Translations under genes and position numbers: made by a program | Shown: positions 55,165 to 63,349 of the stretch, in pieces | Layout: each line of letters begins with the position of its first letter | How positions within the stretch are numbered: the first letter of the stretch is position 1 | NCBI GenBank assembly: GCA_937928085.1 | Contig: CALFVU010000004.1 | Location: forward strand, 62,001-126,000 | Direction: 5' to 3' | DNA length: 64,000 bases | From: an uncultured bacterium | GTDB taxonomy: Bacteria; Spirochaetota; Leptospiria; Leptospirales; Leptonemataceae | Notes under the pieces: generated by a model | Databases searched by the model: none | What the model saw: the letters and a program-made list of their open reading frames with translations, nothing else | Told to the model about the DNA's origin: nothing

Positions 55165-56073
55165 CTATTCTTCGTTTAAAAAAGAAACAAGATAAGGAAG
55201 AAGATCTTCTACTCTTTCTTCTTGTGGAACATGCCCCAATTCTGGCAAGAAAACTAATTTCGCGTTTTTTAGATTTTTATAAAACCAATAAGCATGTTCT
55301 ATAGGAATCCAGCGATCTTGCAAACCCCATAAAATCAATGTAGAATTTTGGATTTTTCTTAAATCTTCTAAAGTGATTTTTTGATAAGGGGCAAGAAATA
55401 AACTTTTATGAGCATTGGTTCCTCCTTCTGTTTTTAAAGGTAAATAATACATATCGATTTTTCTTTCAGTAATTCTAGAATCATCATAAAAAGCAGAACT
55501 TAAAAAGAAACGAATAGAAGTTCGATTTACAAAAAGAAACTCAAAGGAATTTAAAAAAATTATAAAAACTTTCTTAATGAAATAAGGTGGTTGAGAAGAC
55601 TCCAAAAGCCCAGCTGAATTAATCAAAATAATTTTGTGTACAGCCTCGGGATATTTTAAGGCATATCGCAAAGCAAATTCTCCACCCATGGAATTTCCTA
55701 CCAAAATGATTTTTTTGAAATCATAAAAGTTTTGAATTTCTCTAAGCCATTGAATGTATGCCTCCCGTGTATAAGAAATATTTGGCTTGTCAGAAAACCC
55801 AAAACCAGGCATATCTAGAGCCACTACGGGATACTGCAAAGGAAACTTATTGATCAAATCCTCCCAGGTATGCACATTACTAGAAAACCCATGCAGTAAG
55901 AAAATAGGTACTCGATTTTTTACTTCTAAATTTTTCTCTAATACAAAAATCTTTTGATTTTGAATTTCAATATATCTACCTTCAGGGAAATACTTTTTTG
56001 CAAGTTCTCGAGAATTATATGTCTTACAAGAAATTATCACAAAAACAAAAAAACAACATAAAAATTTCAACAT
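55165..56073 (-). CDS. Lipoprotein alpha/beta-hydrolase
   Basis: A 302-residue protein with a lipoprotein signal (FVFVIISC, Cys16) and a complete alpha/beta-hydrolase domain: FLLHGFSSNVHTWEDLI, nucleophile GNSMGGEFALRYA, acid in LILWGLQDRWIP, and His in LGHVPQEERVEDLL. It probably works at the outer or inner membrane face as an esterase or lipase. The folP gene starts 6 bases after its stop and may be co-transcribed. Substrate not predictable. Confidence 0.87.
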   Translation of the reverse strand: MLKFLCCFFVFVIISCKTYNSRELAKKYFPEGRYIEIQNQKIFVLEKNLEVKNRVPIFLLHGFSSNVHTWEDLINKFPLQYPVVALDMPGFGFSDKPNISYTREAYIQWLREIQNFYDFKKIILVGNSMGGEFALRYALKYPEAVHKIILINSAGLLESSQPPYFIKKVFIIFLNSFEFLFVNRTSIRFFLSSAFYDDSRITERKIDMYYLPLKTEGGTNAHKSLFLAPYQKITLEDLRKIQNSTLILWGLQDRWIPIEHAYWFYKNLKNAKLVFLPELGHVPQEERVEDLLPYLVSFLNEE

Positions 56074-56200
56074 AAAAATAAATCTAATCTATCTAACCAA
56101 AAAAGAAAAATACTTTTAATAACCTAAAATTTTTAAATAAAATTTTATAAATGATTTTAATGTCAAATCTTTATTTTTTTTTCAAAATTTGCAATTTTTG

Positions 56201-56713
56201 ATGACAGTACAATATATGTATGAAGTAGAACAATATAAGCTAAACCTCAAACATAAAGTATGCATCAATACACAAGCAACACTTTATAATGAACTTAAAA
56301 GACTTGCCAAAAAAAACATAAATGGATATCTAAAATATTTATACGAAAAACATAAAAGAAAGATCTTAAGAGTAAAAATAACTCCCATCAAAAAAACAGA
56401 AACTACGGAATATCAACCCAAGCAAAAAAATTACCAAAAAGTGAATCTTTACCTTTCTCCAAATTTATGGAAAAAATATAAATTACTAAAAGACTTAACG
56501 GGCTACTCCATAAGCTATCTAATACGGGTTTTTTTAGAATGGGAACTCCAAAACGAAGGACAACCCATCCAGCCCCTTCTACCTCAAATCCAACAGCAAA
56601 ATGATCCCACATTCGGACAAGACTCCTACCCCTCTACACATAACTATGTTTATAAAGTGGTTTGGGGGAGACAGAACAATCGGTTAAAACATATATTTTG
56701 GGATGATAATTAA
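56201..56713 (+). CDS. DUF1564-family protein (Leptospira-type)
   Basis: Start at ATG 56201 (a TTG at 56189 and ATG at 56216 are alternatives). The 170-residue basic protein has an N-terminal helical region (NELKRLAKKNINGYLKYLYE) and the family core VNLYLSPNLWKKYKLLKDLT followed by SISYLIRVFLEWEL, then a late YVYKVVWGRQNNRLKHIFW. This fits DUF1564, a family expanded in Leptospira. The core resembles a ribbon-helix-helix, so DNA binding is possible but unproven. A more GC-rich, Gln/Pro-rich stretch (56570-56640) stands out locally. Confidence 0.7.
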   Translation: MTVQYMYEVEQYKLNLKHKVCINTQATLYNELKRLAKKNINGYLKYLYEKHKRKILRVKITPIKKTETTEYQPKQKNYQKVNLYLSPNLWKKYKLLKDLTGYSISYLIRVFLEWELQNEGQPIQPLLPQIQQQNDPTFGQDSYPSTHNYVYKVVWGRQNNRLKHIFWDDN

Positions 56714-56774
56714 AGTTTTTTAGGCATAATATCATTTTTTTATTTTTAAATTATTGACATTCACAATTTATTAA

Positions 56775-58259
56775 TTATTTTTTATAAAAAAAATCTGTAT
56801 ATTTTTCATATAATTTATGCACATCATAATAAAAAATTGGAAGGCTTCTGTCTAAAAATATTTTTTTTAATTTTGCTGTTTGTTGACTCAAATTTAATTT
56901 TTCTTTGAGTATTTTCTTTATTGCTAAAGTATATAAATGAATCTTATGATTTGTTCTCTGAATTTCTTTGTGTAAAATTTTTGCGTATATATTTTGATTG
57001 TTATTGATAAATTCAATTAGGGTTTGATTATTTTGTCGCATATCAGTATCTTCTAAAATCGAACGTTCATACTTCTTTTGATGATTTTTTTTGATTACAT
57101 CATAAAAATTTTTCAAATTATATAAAAAGATTTTTTTTCTCCGTAGTTTGCATTCTTCGTTTAGATAAATTTCTGGATTAAATTTCCATTTTCTTATTTG
57201 ATCTAAGATTTCTTGTTCTTCAGGAAAAATCAAATTGATAGAAGCTTTATAAGGAAAAAAAATCGTAGCAGTAGTAGTAACAAAAGGGGAAACCTGAAAT
57301 CCCAAGAATTCATTCAAAATTTTTTCTACCACTACATCATAAAATCCTCCCCCTATACCGTGAATCATCAGATTCGATAAAAAACCTCGTATTATTAAAC
57401 TAATTATTAAAGCTTTTGGTAAAACCATTTGATTTTTATCGTCATCATAAATAGTAAGGGTTCTTCTATTGTAGCCATCGCTTAACCAAAAAGGTAGTTC
57501 ATTCTGTTTTAAGTTCGGGAAAGGAATCGCTAAATTTTTTATATGTTGATCTCTTCGAAATTGATTTAAAAATGTATTTGTAATTTTATAAAATTTTTTA
57601 TAATTTGACTTTATAAATTCAAACAACCATCGATAAGTTTTAGTATTGACAATGTGAGATAAAAAGATCGGTTCAATTTTTATATTGACTTCTTTTGTAT
57701 AGTAAGTATTCAAAAAAACTGATAAATCTGTAATTTTGATTTTTTTAGATTTATGCAAAAATTCTTTTATCGATTCTAAAAACATTTTTACTACTGGCAC
57801 GAAACTAGGTTCAAAAATATAGTATAATTCTAATTCCCATCTTTCGATCCAATCCAGTAATTGATCTTTTTTTTGTAACCATTGATGTAAAATGATGTTT
57901 TTTGGATCATTTAATAAAAAATCTTCTCGATGATAATCTTTAAAAAAATATATAAATTTCCAATATATTTTTTCTTTATCCGTATCTAAAACCAGATAGT
58001 ATGCTTTGCCATTTACATATCTTGCAATCAGGCTTGTAAGAATTAATTTTACAAAAATACCGGGATAATAAAGAATAGGTTGATGCCCCGTCATGATGAT
58101 AGGTTGGTGCAACGGAAGATTTAATTCTTTTTTTAATTCTTGCGAAATTGAAGCAAAGTCTTTTGGTAAATTATCATTAATAGATTGATTTAAAATCTGC
58201 AAAAGATCAGAAAAATAATGAGAGAAATAAAAAAATTCCGTCATAGATGGATTAAACAT
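56775..58259 (-). CDS. Divergent BshC-like protein paired with a PIG-L deacetylase
   Basis: Start at ATG 58259, overlapping the deacetylase stop and preceded by AGG; a TTG at 58280 is the alternative. The 494-residue protein carries IIMTGHQPILYYPGIF, which aligns with the TGQQ nucleotide-site segment of the cysteine-adding enzyme BshC. IHGIGGGFYD and TTTATI stand where BshC has its GGPGEIAYF and SATL segments, and a helical, coiled-coil-like C terminus follows, as in BshC. Overall similarity to true BshC is low. I infer a ligase joining an amino acid to a GlcN-type intermediate; similar pairs are, as I recall, in Planctomycetes. The function is not established. Confidence 0.55.
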   Translation of the reverse strand: MFNPSMTEFFYFSHYFSDLLQILNQSINDNLPKDFASISQELKKELNLPLHQPIIMTGHQPILYYPGIFVKLILTSLIARYVNGKAYYLVLDTDKEKIYWKFIYFFKDYHREDFLLNDPKNIILHQWLQKKDQLLDWIERWELELYYIFEPSFVPVVKMFLESIKEFLHKSKKIKITDLSVFLNTYYTKEVNIKIEPIFLSHIVNTKTYRWLFEFIKSNYKKFYKITNTFLNQFRRDQHIKNLAIPFPNLKQNELPFWLSDGYNRRTLTIYDDDKNQMVLPKALIISLIIRGFLSNLMIHGIGGGFYDVVVEKILNEFLGFQVSPFVTTTATIFFPYKASINLIFPEEQEILDQIRKWKFNPEIYLNEECKLRRKKIFLYNLKNFYDVIKKNHQKKYERSILEDTDMRQNNQTLIEFINNNQNIYAKILHKEIQRTNHKIHLYTLAIKKILKEKLNLSQQTAKLKKIFLDRSLPIFYYDVHKLYEKYTDFFYKK

Positions 58260-58929
58260 ATCCTTTTGGCCAGTTTTCAAAAAGTGGGATTTCTTTCTGA
58301 AAAAAAGGTTCTCCAGCTTTCGTACCAGTTTGTATGCCCCAGTAATAGTTTTCTAACAATACAGATTCAATCGTTGATTCCTTTTTAGGAATTATAAATT
58401 GAGATTCATAACACAGGATAGCTTTTTTTTTGATTTCGATAAATTCAGATATATCTATAATAAAAGAAGGTTGTATTCGTAACTTAATATGAATAGGAAA
58501 ATAGTATAGGACTCGCTTTGGATAATGAGGCTCTCCTTTGATATCAGATTTCGTTAATTTTGCATAAAATCGAGATGCATCAGCTAGTTTCGATGAAGCA
58601 ACATGATCAGGATGACCATCATCAAAGTAAGGGGCAAAAACATAAGTAGGGCGAAACTCCCGAATAACTTCTGCAATTTTTTTCCGATGTTCGATATTAT
58701 CCTCCAGAAAACGATTTGGTAAATTTAAACATATTCTTTTTACTCCTAAAATTTCCGCTGCTTTTTCAGATTCTTTTTTTCTAATTTCTGGAGTTCCAAA
58801 AGGTGTAGGTTCTCCATTTGTTAAGTCCAAGAGTAATACCTCGATCCCTTGTTTAACAAAAGAAGCTACTGACCCCCCCATCCCAATCTCTACATCATCA
58901 GGATGTGCACCAATACAAAGGATCTTCAT
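58252..58929 (-). CDS. PIG-L-family deacetylase (BshB1-like)
   Basis: A 225-residue zinc deacetylase: GAHPDDVEIGMGGSV (AHPDD zinc and catalytic residues), DLTNGEPTPFGTPEIRKKE, LNLPNRFL, and the zinc His in DDGHPDHVASSKLA. BshB1 removes acetyl from GlcNAc-malate in bacillithiol synthesis. Here DLTNGEPTPFG and the WGIQTGTKAGEPF end differ from Bacillus BshB1, so the substrate may be another GlcNAc conjugate. It is directly coupled to the BshC-like gene. No BshA-type glycosyltransferase is recognised in the window. Confidence 0.82.
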   Translation of the reverse strand: MKILCIGAHPDDVEIGMGGSVASFVKQGIEVLLLDLTNGEPTPFGTPEIRKKESEKAAEILGVKRICLNLPNRFLEDNIEHRKKIAEVIREFRPTYVFAPYFDDGHPDHVASSKLADASRFYAKLTKSDIKGEPHYPKRVLYYFPIHIKLRIQPSFIIDISEFIEIKKKAILCYESQFIIPKKESTIESVLLENYYWGIQTGTKAGEPFFQKEIPLFENWPKGYV

Positions 58930-59407
58930 AAGATTAAAAAAAATATATCTATGATAACGAAAAGCTTTTTAAAACTATCACAAGAAAATCAAAAATAATA
59001 TTATAAATTAAAAATAAAAAATTTATAACAAAACACCACGTTTGATGTTTTTATAGAACTATCGGATTTGAAACTTTATACAAATCACTATTTGGTTTTA
59101 TTCACCTCTTCGTTTTTTTTATTAATTCCCAAAGAAAAGAAAGCTTTTAAGTTTATAAAATCGTTTTGTAAAATTTAATTAAAAAAATAACTATCAGAAT
59201 AACTCGATGGTTTTAAAATCGCCCAATAATTTTAAATCGTGTCTGAATACAAAATAAGAATAATATTGCCAATTTAAATCTAAATCCAATTAAATTTTTT
59301 TAATTTTATAAAATAATATAGATTGATAAAGTCATTTCTTGAAGATTTACAATAATTTTATAAAACTTTTCATGACAAAATCCAAAACTTGATTTTACTG
59401 TACTTTA
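58930..59407. other. Divergent intergenic region of 478 bases
   Basis: Lies between the minus-strand deacetylase operon and the plus-strand UbiB gene, so it should hold both promoters. It contains A/T runs and three loosely similar TTTTAAAATCG-like segments near 59155-59245, possibly chance. No open frame longer than a few tens of codons, no strong hairpin, and no recognisable RNA was found. Confidence 0.5.
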
Positions 59408-60664
59408 ATGTTAGATTTAGCTTTAAAAAACTCCACCAGAATAGCTTATACTTTATATGTGTTTTCCAAGAAAGGTATTGATTTTTTTTCGAAAAAAGAT
59501 GTTCCCCCACCAAAGCTACTTAGAGAAGCATTCGAAGAATTAGGAACTACTTATATAAAATTAGGACAGTTGATTGCTAGTGCGCCTTCCCTTTTTCCAG
59601 AAAATTATGTATTAGAATTTCAAAAATGTCTGGATCAAACTTCAGCGGTTCCTTTTTCAGAGATGGAAAAAATCCTAAAAGAAGAATTCCAAAAACCTCT
59701 TTTTTTAATTTTTCGAGAAATCAATCCTAAACCATTAGCCAGTGCTTCGATTGCCCAAGTTCACGAAGCAGTTTTAAAAAACGGAGAAGAAGTCGTTTTA
59801 AAAATTCAAAAACCAAACGTAAAAGATATTATTCAAACTGATATGAATTTTGTATATATCGCTTCTTTGATCTTAGAATTTTTAATTCCAGAATTTAAGA
59901 GATTATCACTTTCGGAAATCATCCAAGATTTACACAATAGCATGATCAAAGAATGTGATTTTCTTTTAGAAGCAAAACATACCAAAGAATTTAGAAAATT
60001 CATTGATTCTATGGATATAAAAGATATTACAGTCCCTAAAATATATGATGAATTAACAACACCTAAAGTTATCACAATGGAAAAGCTCAAAGGTATACCT
60101 TTAAGAAATCCTGAAGAAATTCAAAAGATCAAAAATCCAAAAGAAGTAATTGCAAAAGCTTTACATGTATGGTTTTTAAGTTTAGTTGCCTTTGAATTTT
60201 TTCATGCTGATGTTCACTCTGGAAATTTAATGTTACTGGAAGATGGAAGAATTGCATTTATTGATTTTGGAATTATAGGAAAAATTCAAACAAGTACCTG
60301 GAATGGTTTACAAAAAATCATATTTGCTATGGAATCATACCCCATCAACTATAGGCTTATGGCGGAAGGATTAATAGAATCGGGTATAGCATCTAAAAAA
60401 ACAATCAATCTTTCAAAATTTACCGAAGATTTACGAAATGCTTTTTCGATATTTCAATCTTTAGAAGACTCTTTGTTTTTCGAAGAAACATTTAGCGAAG
60501 AAGAAATCAACAAAAAATTATTAACAATTGCTCAAGTAGCAAAAGAAAATGGAATTCGATTTCCTCGTGAATTCGGCTTACTTTTAAAGCAATTTCTATA
60601 CTTTGATAAATATATAAAAAATCTAGCTCCCGAAATTAAAATAATAGATGAATTTAAAAAATGA
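59408..60664 (+). CDS. UbiB/ABC1/AarF-family atypical kinase
   Basis: A 418-residue protein with the family KxGQ motif (TTYIKLGQLIASAPSLFP), ASIAQVHEAVLKNGEEVVLK, the invariant Lys in VVLKIQKP, AFEFFHADVHSGNLMLLEDG and IDFGIIGKI (metal Asp). UbiB proteins support quinone or other isoprenoid lipid biosynthesis by ATPase activity. The usual C-terminal transmembrane pair is not apparent, so it ends shortly after the kinase domain. First gene of a group with the Rrf2 regulator. Confidence 0.88.
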   Translation: MLDLALKNSTRIAYTLYVFSKKGIDFFSKKDVPPPKLLREAFEELGTTYIKLGQLIASAPSLFPENYVLEFQKCLDQTSAVPFSEMEKILKEEFQKPLFLIFREINPKPLASASIAQVHEAVLKNGEEVVLKIQKPNVKDIIQTDMNFVYIASLILEFLIPEFKRLSLSEIIQDLHNSMIKECDFLLEAKHTKEFRKFIDSMDIKDITVPKIYDELTTPKVITMEKLKGIPLRNPEEIQKIKNPKEVIAKALHVWFLSLVAFEFFHADVHSGNLMLLEDGRIAFIDFGIIGKIQTSTWNGLQKIIFAMESYPINYRLMAEGLIESGIASKKTINLSKFTEDLRNAFSIFQSLEDSLFFEETFSEEEINKKLLTIAQVAKENGIRFPREFGLLLKQFLYFDKYIKNLAPEIKIIDEFKK

Positions 60665-60707
60665 GTTTCTTTATATAATTAGACACTTTTTAGGGGATGG
60701 ATCTAAA

Positions 60708-61127
60708 ATGAAGATTACTAGTAAAGGCAGATATGGAATTAAAATTATGTTAGAGTTAGCGAAGAATTTTAATAAAAATCAATTCCTTAAGTCTAAAGAA
60801 ATTTCAGAAAAACAAAATATTCCTATTAAATATCTAGAACAAATTATTAACAATTTAAAAAAATGTGGTTTTGTAGAAAGTGCCCGTGGTGCTGAAGGAG
60901 GTTATAAAATTGCAAAAAATCCCGAAACAATTACCATTTTCGAAATCTTACAATGTTTAGAGGGTAATCTAAGTATCTTGGATTCTAAAAATGATTTTAT
61001 CAAAGGGGATTCAGGGCAATTTTGGATAGAAATTGACGAAAAAATCCGTTCGATGCTTTCTATAAACTTATATGATTTTATTACTCGTATTGAAAATAAC
61101 AAAGATTCAATGATGTATTATATATGA
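60708..61127 (+). CDS. Rrf2-family regulator, CymR-like
   Basis: Start at ATG 60708, with GGGGAT about 10 bases upstream. The 139-residue winged-helix regulator begins MKITSKGRYGIKIMLELAK and has YLEQIINNLKKCGFVESARG and GGYKIAKNP. It lacks the three-Cys cluster of IscR (only LQCLEG), and its late part FWIEIDEKIRSMLSINLYDF and MMYYI end resemble Bacillus CymR, the cysteine-metabolism repressor. CymR senses cysteine status through the CysK complex; the same is inferred here only by resemblance. It overlaps the glycosyltransferase start (ATGA). Confidence 0.82.
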   Translation: MKITSKGRYGIKIMLELAKNFNKNQFLKSKEISEKQNIPIKYLEQIINNLKKCGFVESARGAEGGYKIAKNPETITIFEILQCLEGNLSILDSKNDFIKGDSGQFWIEIDEKIRSMLSINLYDFITRIENNKDSMMYYI

Positions 61128-62212
61128 CAAATCTTAAAGTTGCAATCGTCCATGATTGGTTAACAGGTTTTCGAGGAGGAGAGGTAGTTTTAGAAGCTCT
61201 TCTAGATTTGTTTCCCCAAGCAGATTTATTTACTTTACTTTATATTCCAAATTGTTGTTCAGAAAAAATAGAAAATCGCAAAATCTACACGAGTTTTATC
61301 CAGCATTTACCATTTAAAAAAAAGTGGTACAGGCATTACCTACCTCTTTTTCCAACGGCGATTGAACAGTTTACTTTTGAAAATTATGAGTTAGTGATTT
61401 CCAGTTCCCATTGTGTTGCAAAAGGTGTGATTGTACCTCCCGATGTCCCCCATATTTCTTATATTCATAGTCCTATGAGGTACGTATGGGATATGTATAA
61501 AGTATATTTCCCCGGAAAAAATATATTAGAAAGATTGATAATTCCTTATTTTGCTAATTATTTACGAATGTGGGATGCTACTTCTTCTATTCGTGTGGAT
61601 CAATATATTTCGAATAGCAAATTCGTTGCTAGAAGAATCAAAAAGTATTATGGAAGAGATGCCGTTGTGGTTCATCCTCCTTGTATAAAAGAAATTCCAA
61701 AAATGAACTTTAGTTATAGAGATAATTTTTATTTAATAGTGAGTGCTTTAGTCCCTTATAAGAAAGTAGATTTAGCTATTCATGCTTTTAATCAATCAAA
61801 AGAAAAACTCGTTATTGCTGGAAATGGCCCCGATTTGCCGTATTTAAAAAAAATAGCAAAAAAAAATATTGAATTTATTGAATCTCCTTCAAAAGAGCTA
61901 ATCAATGAATTATACCAAAGAGCTCGAGCTTTGATCTTTCCTGGGATTGAAGATTTTGGCATCGTGCCCGTAGAAGCTCAGTCATTTGGATGTCCTGTAA
62001 TAGCTTTTAGAAAAGGTGGTACACTAGAAACTGTATTAGATAGAAAAACTGGAATATTTTTTGATGAACAAACTCCTCTAAGTCTTCTAAAAGCGTTAGA
62101 AATTTTTAAGACTTTACGTTTTAAAGAAAAAGATTTTGTATCCCATGTAAAACAATTTAGCTATCTAAATTTCTATGAAAAAATAAAAAAAATCATCTCT
62201 AAATTTTTATGA
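61124..62212 (+). CDS. Family 4 glycosyltransferase
   Basis: A 362-residue GT-B enzyme. The N-terminal domain has VHDWLTGFRGGEVVLEALL and ISYIHSPMRYVWDMY. The C-terminal donor domain has SALVPYKKVDLAIHAF, IAGNGPDLPYL and FPGIEDFGIVPVEAQSFGCP (the E-x7-E type motif). This matches mannosyl/rhamnosyl-type transferases of LPS and capsule synthesis, not BshA. It is co-translated with the Rrf2 regulator upstream and the phosphoesterase downstream (4-base overlaps). Confidence 0.87.
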   Translation: MTNLKVAIVHDWLTGFRGGEVVLEALLDLFPQADLFTLLYIPNCCSEKIENRKIYTSFIQHLPFKKKWYRHYLPLFPTAIEQFTFENYELVISSSHCVAKGVIVPPDVPHISYIHSPMRYVWDMYKVYFPGKNILERLIIPYFANYLRMWDATSSIRVDQYISNSKFVARRIKKYYGRDAVVVHPPCIKEIPKMNFSYRDNFYLIVSALVPYKKVDLAIHAFNQSKEKLVIAGNGPDLPYLKKIAKKNIEFIESPSKELINELYQRARALIFPGIEDFGIVPVEAQSFGCPVIAFRKGGTLETVLDRKTGIFFDEQTPLSLLKALEIFKTLRFKEKDFVSHVKQFSYLNFYEKIKKIISKFL

Positions 62213-63258
62213 TAAAAATTATTTTTTTAACAGATATTCACGACTCCTTAAAAGAACTAAAAACTTTATTAGAAATTACAAAAGCTGATTTATATTTAAT
62301 TTGCGGTGATATATTATACTATGCCTTTTATGATTTAGAAGAAGTTCTAAAATTTGTCACTCTTCAAGAAGAATTTTATTCTTATATAAAAGAAACCAAT
62401 CAAAAATTGGATCCTTACGATTTAGCAACAAAAATTTTAAGAGATCATCAAACAGACATTCATTCTGAAATGTATATAAAATCTGCTGAATATAGATTAT
62501 TATTCCATCTTGCAGCAAAAACAATGAAAGAAAAATATAGTGCTATAGAAGAAATCATTCAAAAACATTCTCAGGCACAATGTTTTGTTCTACCAGGAAA
62601 TTATGATATTGATCTTCAATATACCGCTCTCGCTAAAAGAAATCTTCATAAAAGAATAATGTATTACGAAAATCTTACACTTGCTGGTTATGGTGGTGCT
62701 CCCATTCTCACATCTGGAATTCCCGAAAAATTAGCAGTGCCTTATTTAGAAGGAGGAAAAGGAAAAGATTTTTATTCAGAACCATATGAATTTTTCTTAA
62801 ATTCACAACCTGATATTATGGTTTTACATAATCCCGCTTATGGATATTTTGATAAAGTTCCTCATTATGGAAATATCGGATCCATAGGAATTCGTAATTA
62901 TTTAGACGAAAATTTTCCTATTTTAACAGTTTCGGGACATATTCACGAAGACTATGGAATTTTTTTAAATTCAAAAGGTAGTATTTTTTTGAATACTTCG
63001 AATTTTGGAACTGTGGATTCTTTTTATGGCAAAATGGAAGGTGGCACTTTTGCAGAAATTTATATTGATAAATCTACAAAAAAAGTTCATAACATAACCA
63101 TTAGAAGGCTTAAAGATAAAAATATTTATGATTTTTTTGATGTAAAATTTTCTTATTCACAAAAGCCTGGATATATAATCAAAAGATTAAAACATTTCGA
63201 TTCTTTTCATTTAGATTTTGAACAATTCATCAAAAATCAAGAATTTTATTTATACTAA
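62209..63258 (+). CDS. Calcineurin-like metallophosphoesterase
   Basis: A 349-residue protein with the metal motifs FLTDIHDS, LICGDIL, LPGNYD (GN[YH][DE] with Tyr in the His position) and VSGHIHED. A helical insertion of about 80 residues follows the GD motif (residues 40-120), and the C terminus has about 100 additional residues. Substrate unknown. Last gene of the UbiB-Rrf2-GT4 group; ATG overlaps the GT4 stop. Confidence 0.83.
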   Translation: MIKIIFLTDIHDSLKELKTLLEITKADLYLICGDILYYAFYDLEEVLKFVTLQEEFYSYIKETNQKLDPYDLATKILRDHQTDIHSEMYIKSAEYRLLFHLAAKTMKEKYSAIEEIIQKHSQAQCFVLPGNYDIDLQYTALAKRNLHKRIMYYENLTLAGYGGAPILTSGIPEKLAVPYLEGGKGKDFYSEPYEFFLNSQPDIMVLHNPAYGYFDKVPHYGNIGSIGIRNYLDENFPILTVSGHIHEDYGIFLNSKGSIFLNTSNFGTVDSFYGKMEGGTFAEIYIDKSTKKVHNITIRRLKDKNIYDFFDVKFSYSQKPGYIIKRLKHFDSFHLDFEQFIKNQEFYLY

Positions 63259-63349
63259 CACATTTTTAATGCTATCGTAATAAAATGTATAGAGAAAATT
63301 TTTTTTAAATTTAAATATTAAAATTATTTATAAAAAAATCAAATTATTT

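Noticed and set aside
61124-62212. BshA (GlcNAc-malate synthase) for the putative thiol pathway
   Set aside because: The N-terminal motif is VHDWLTGFRGGEVV rather than the BshA-type start, and the sequence follows common LPS/capsule GT4 enzymes.
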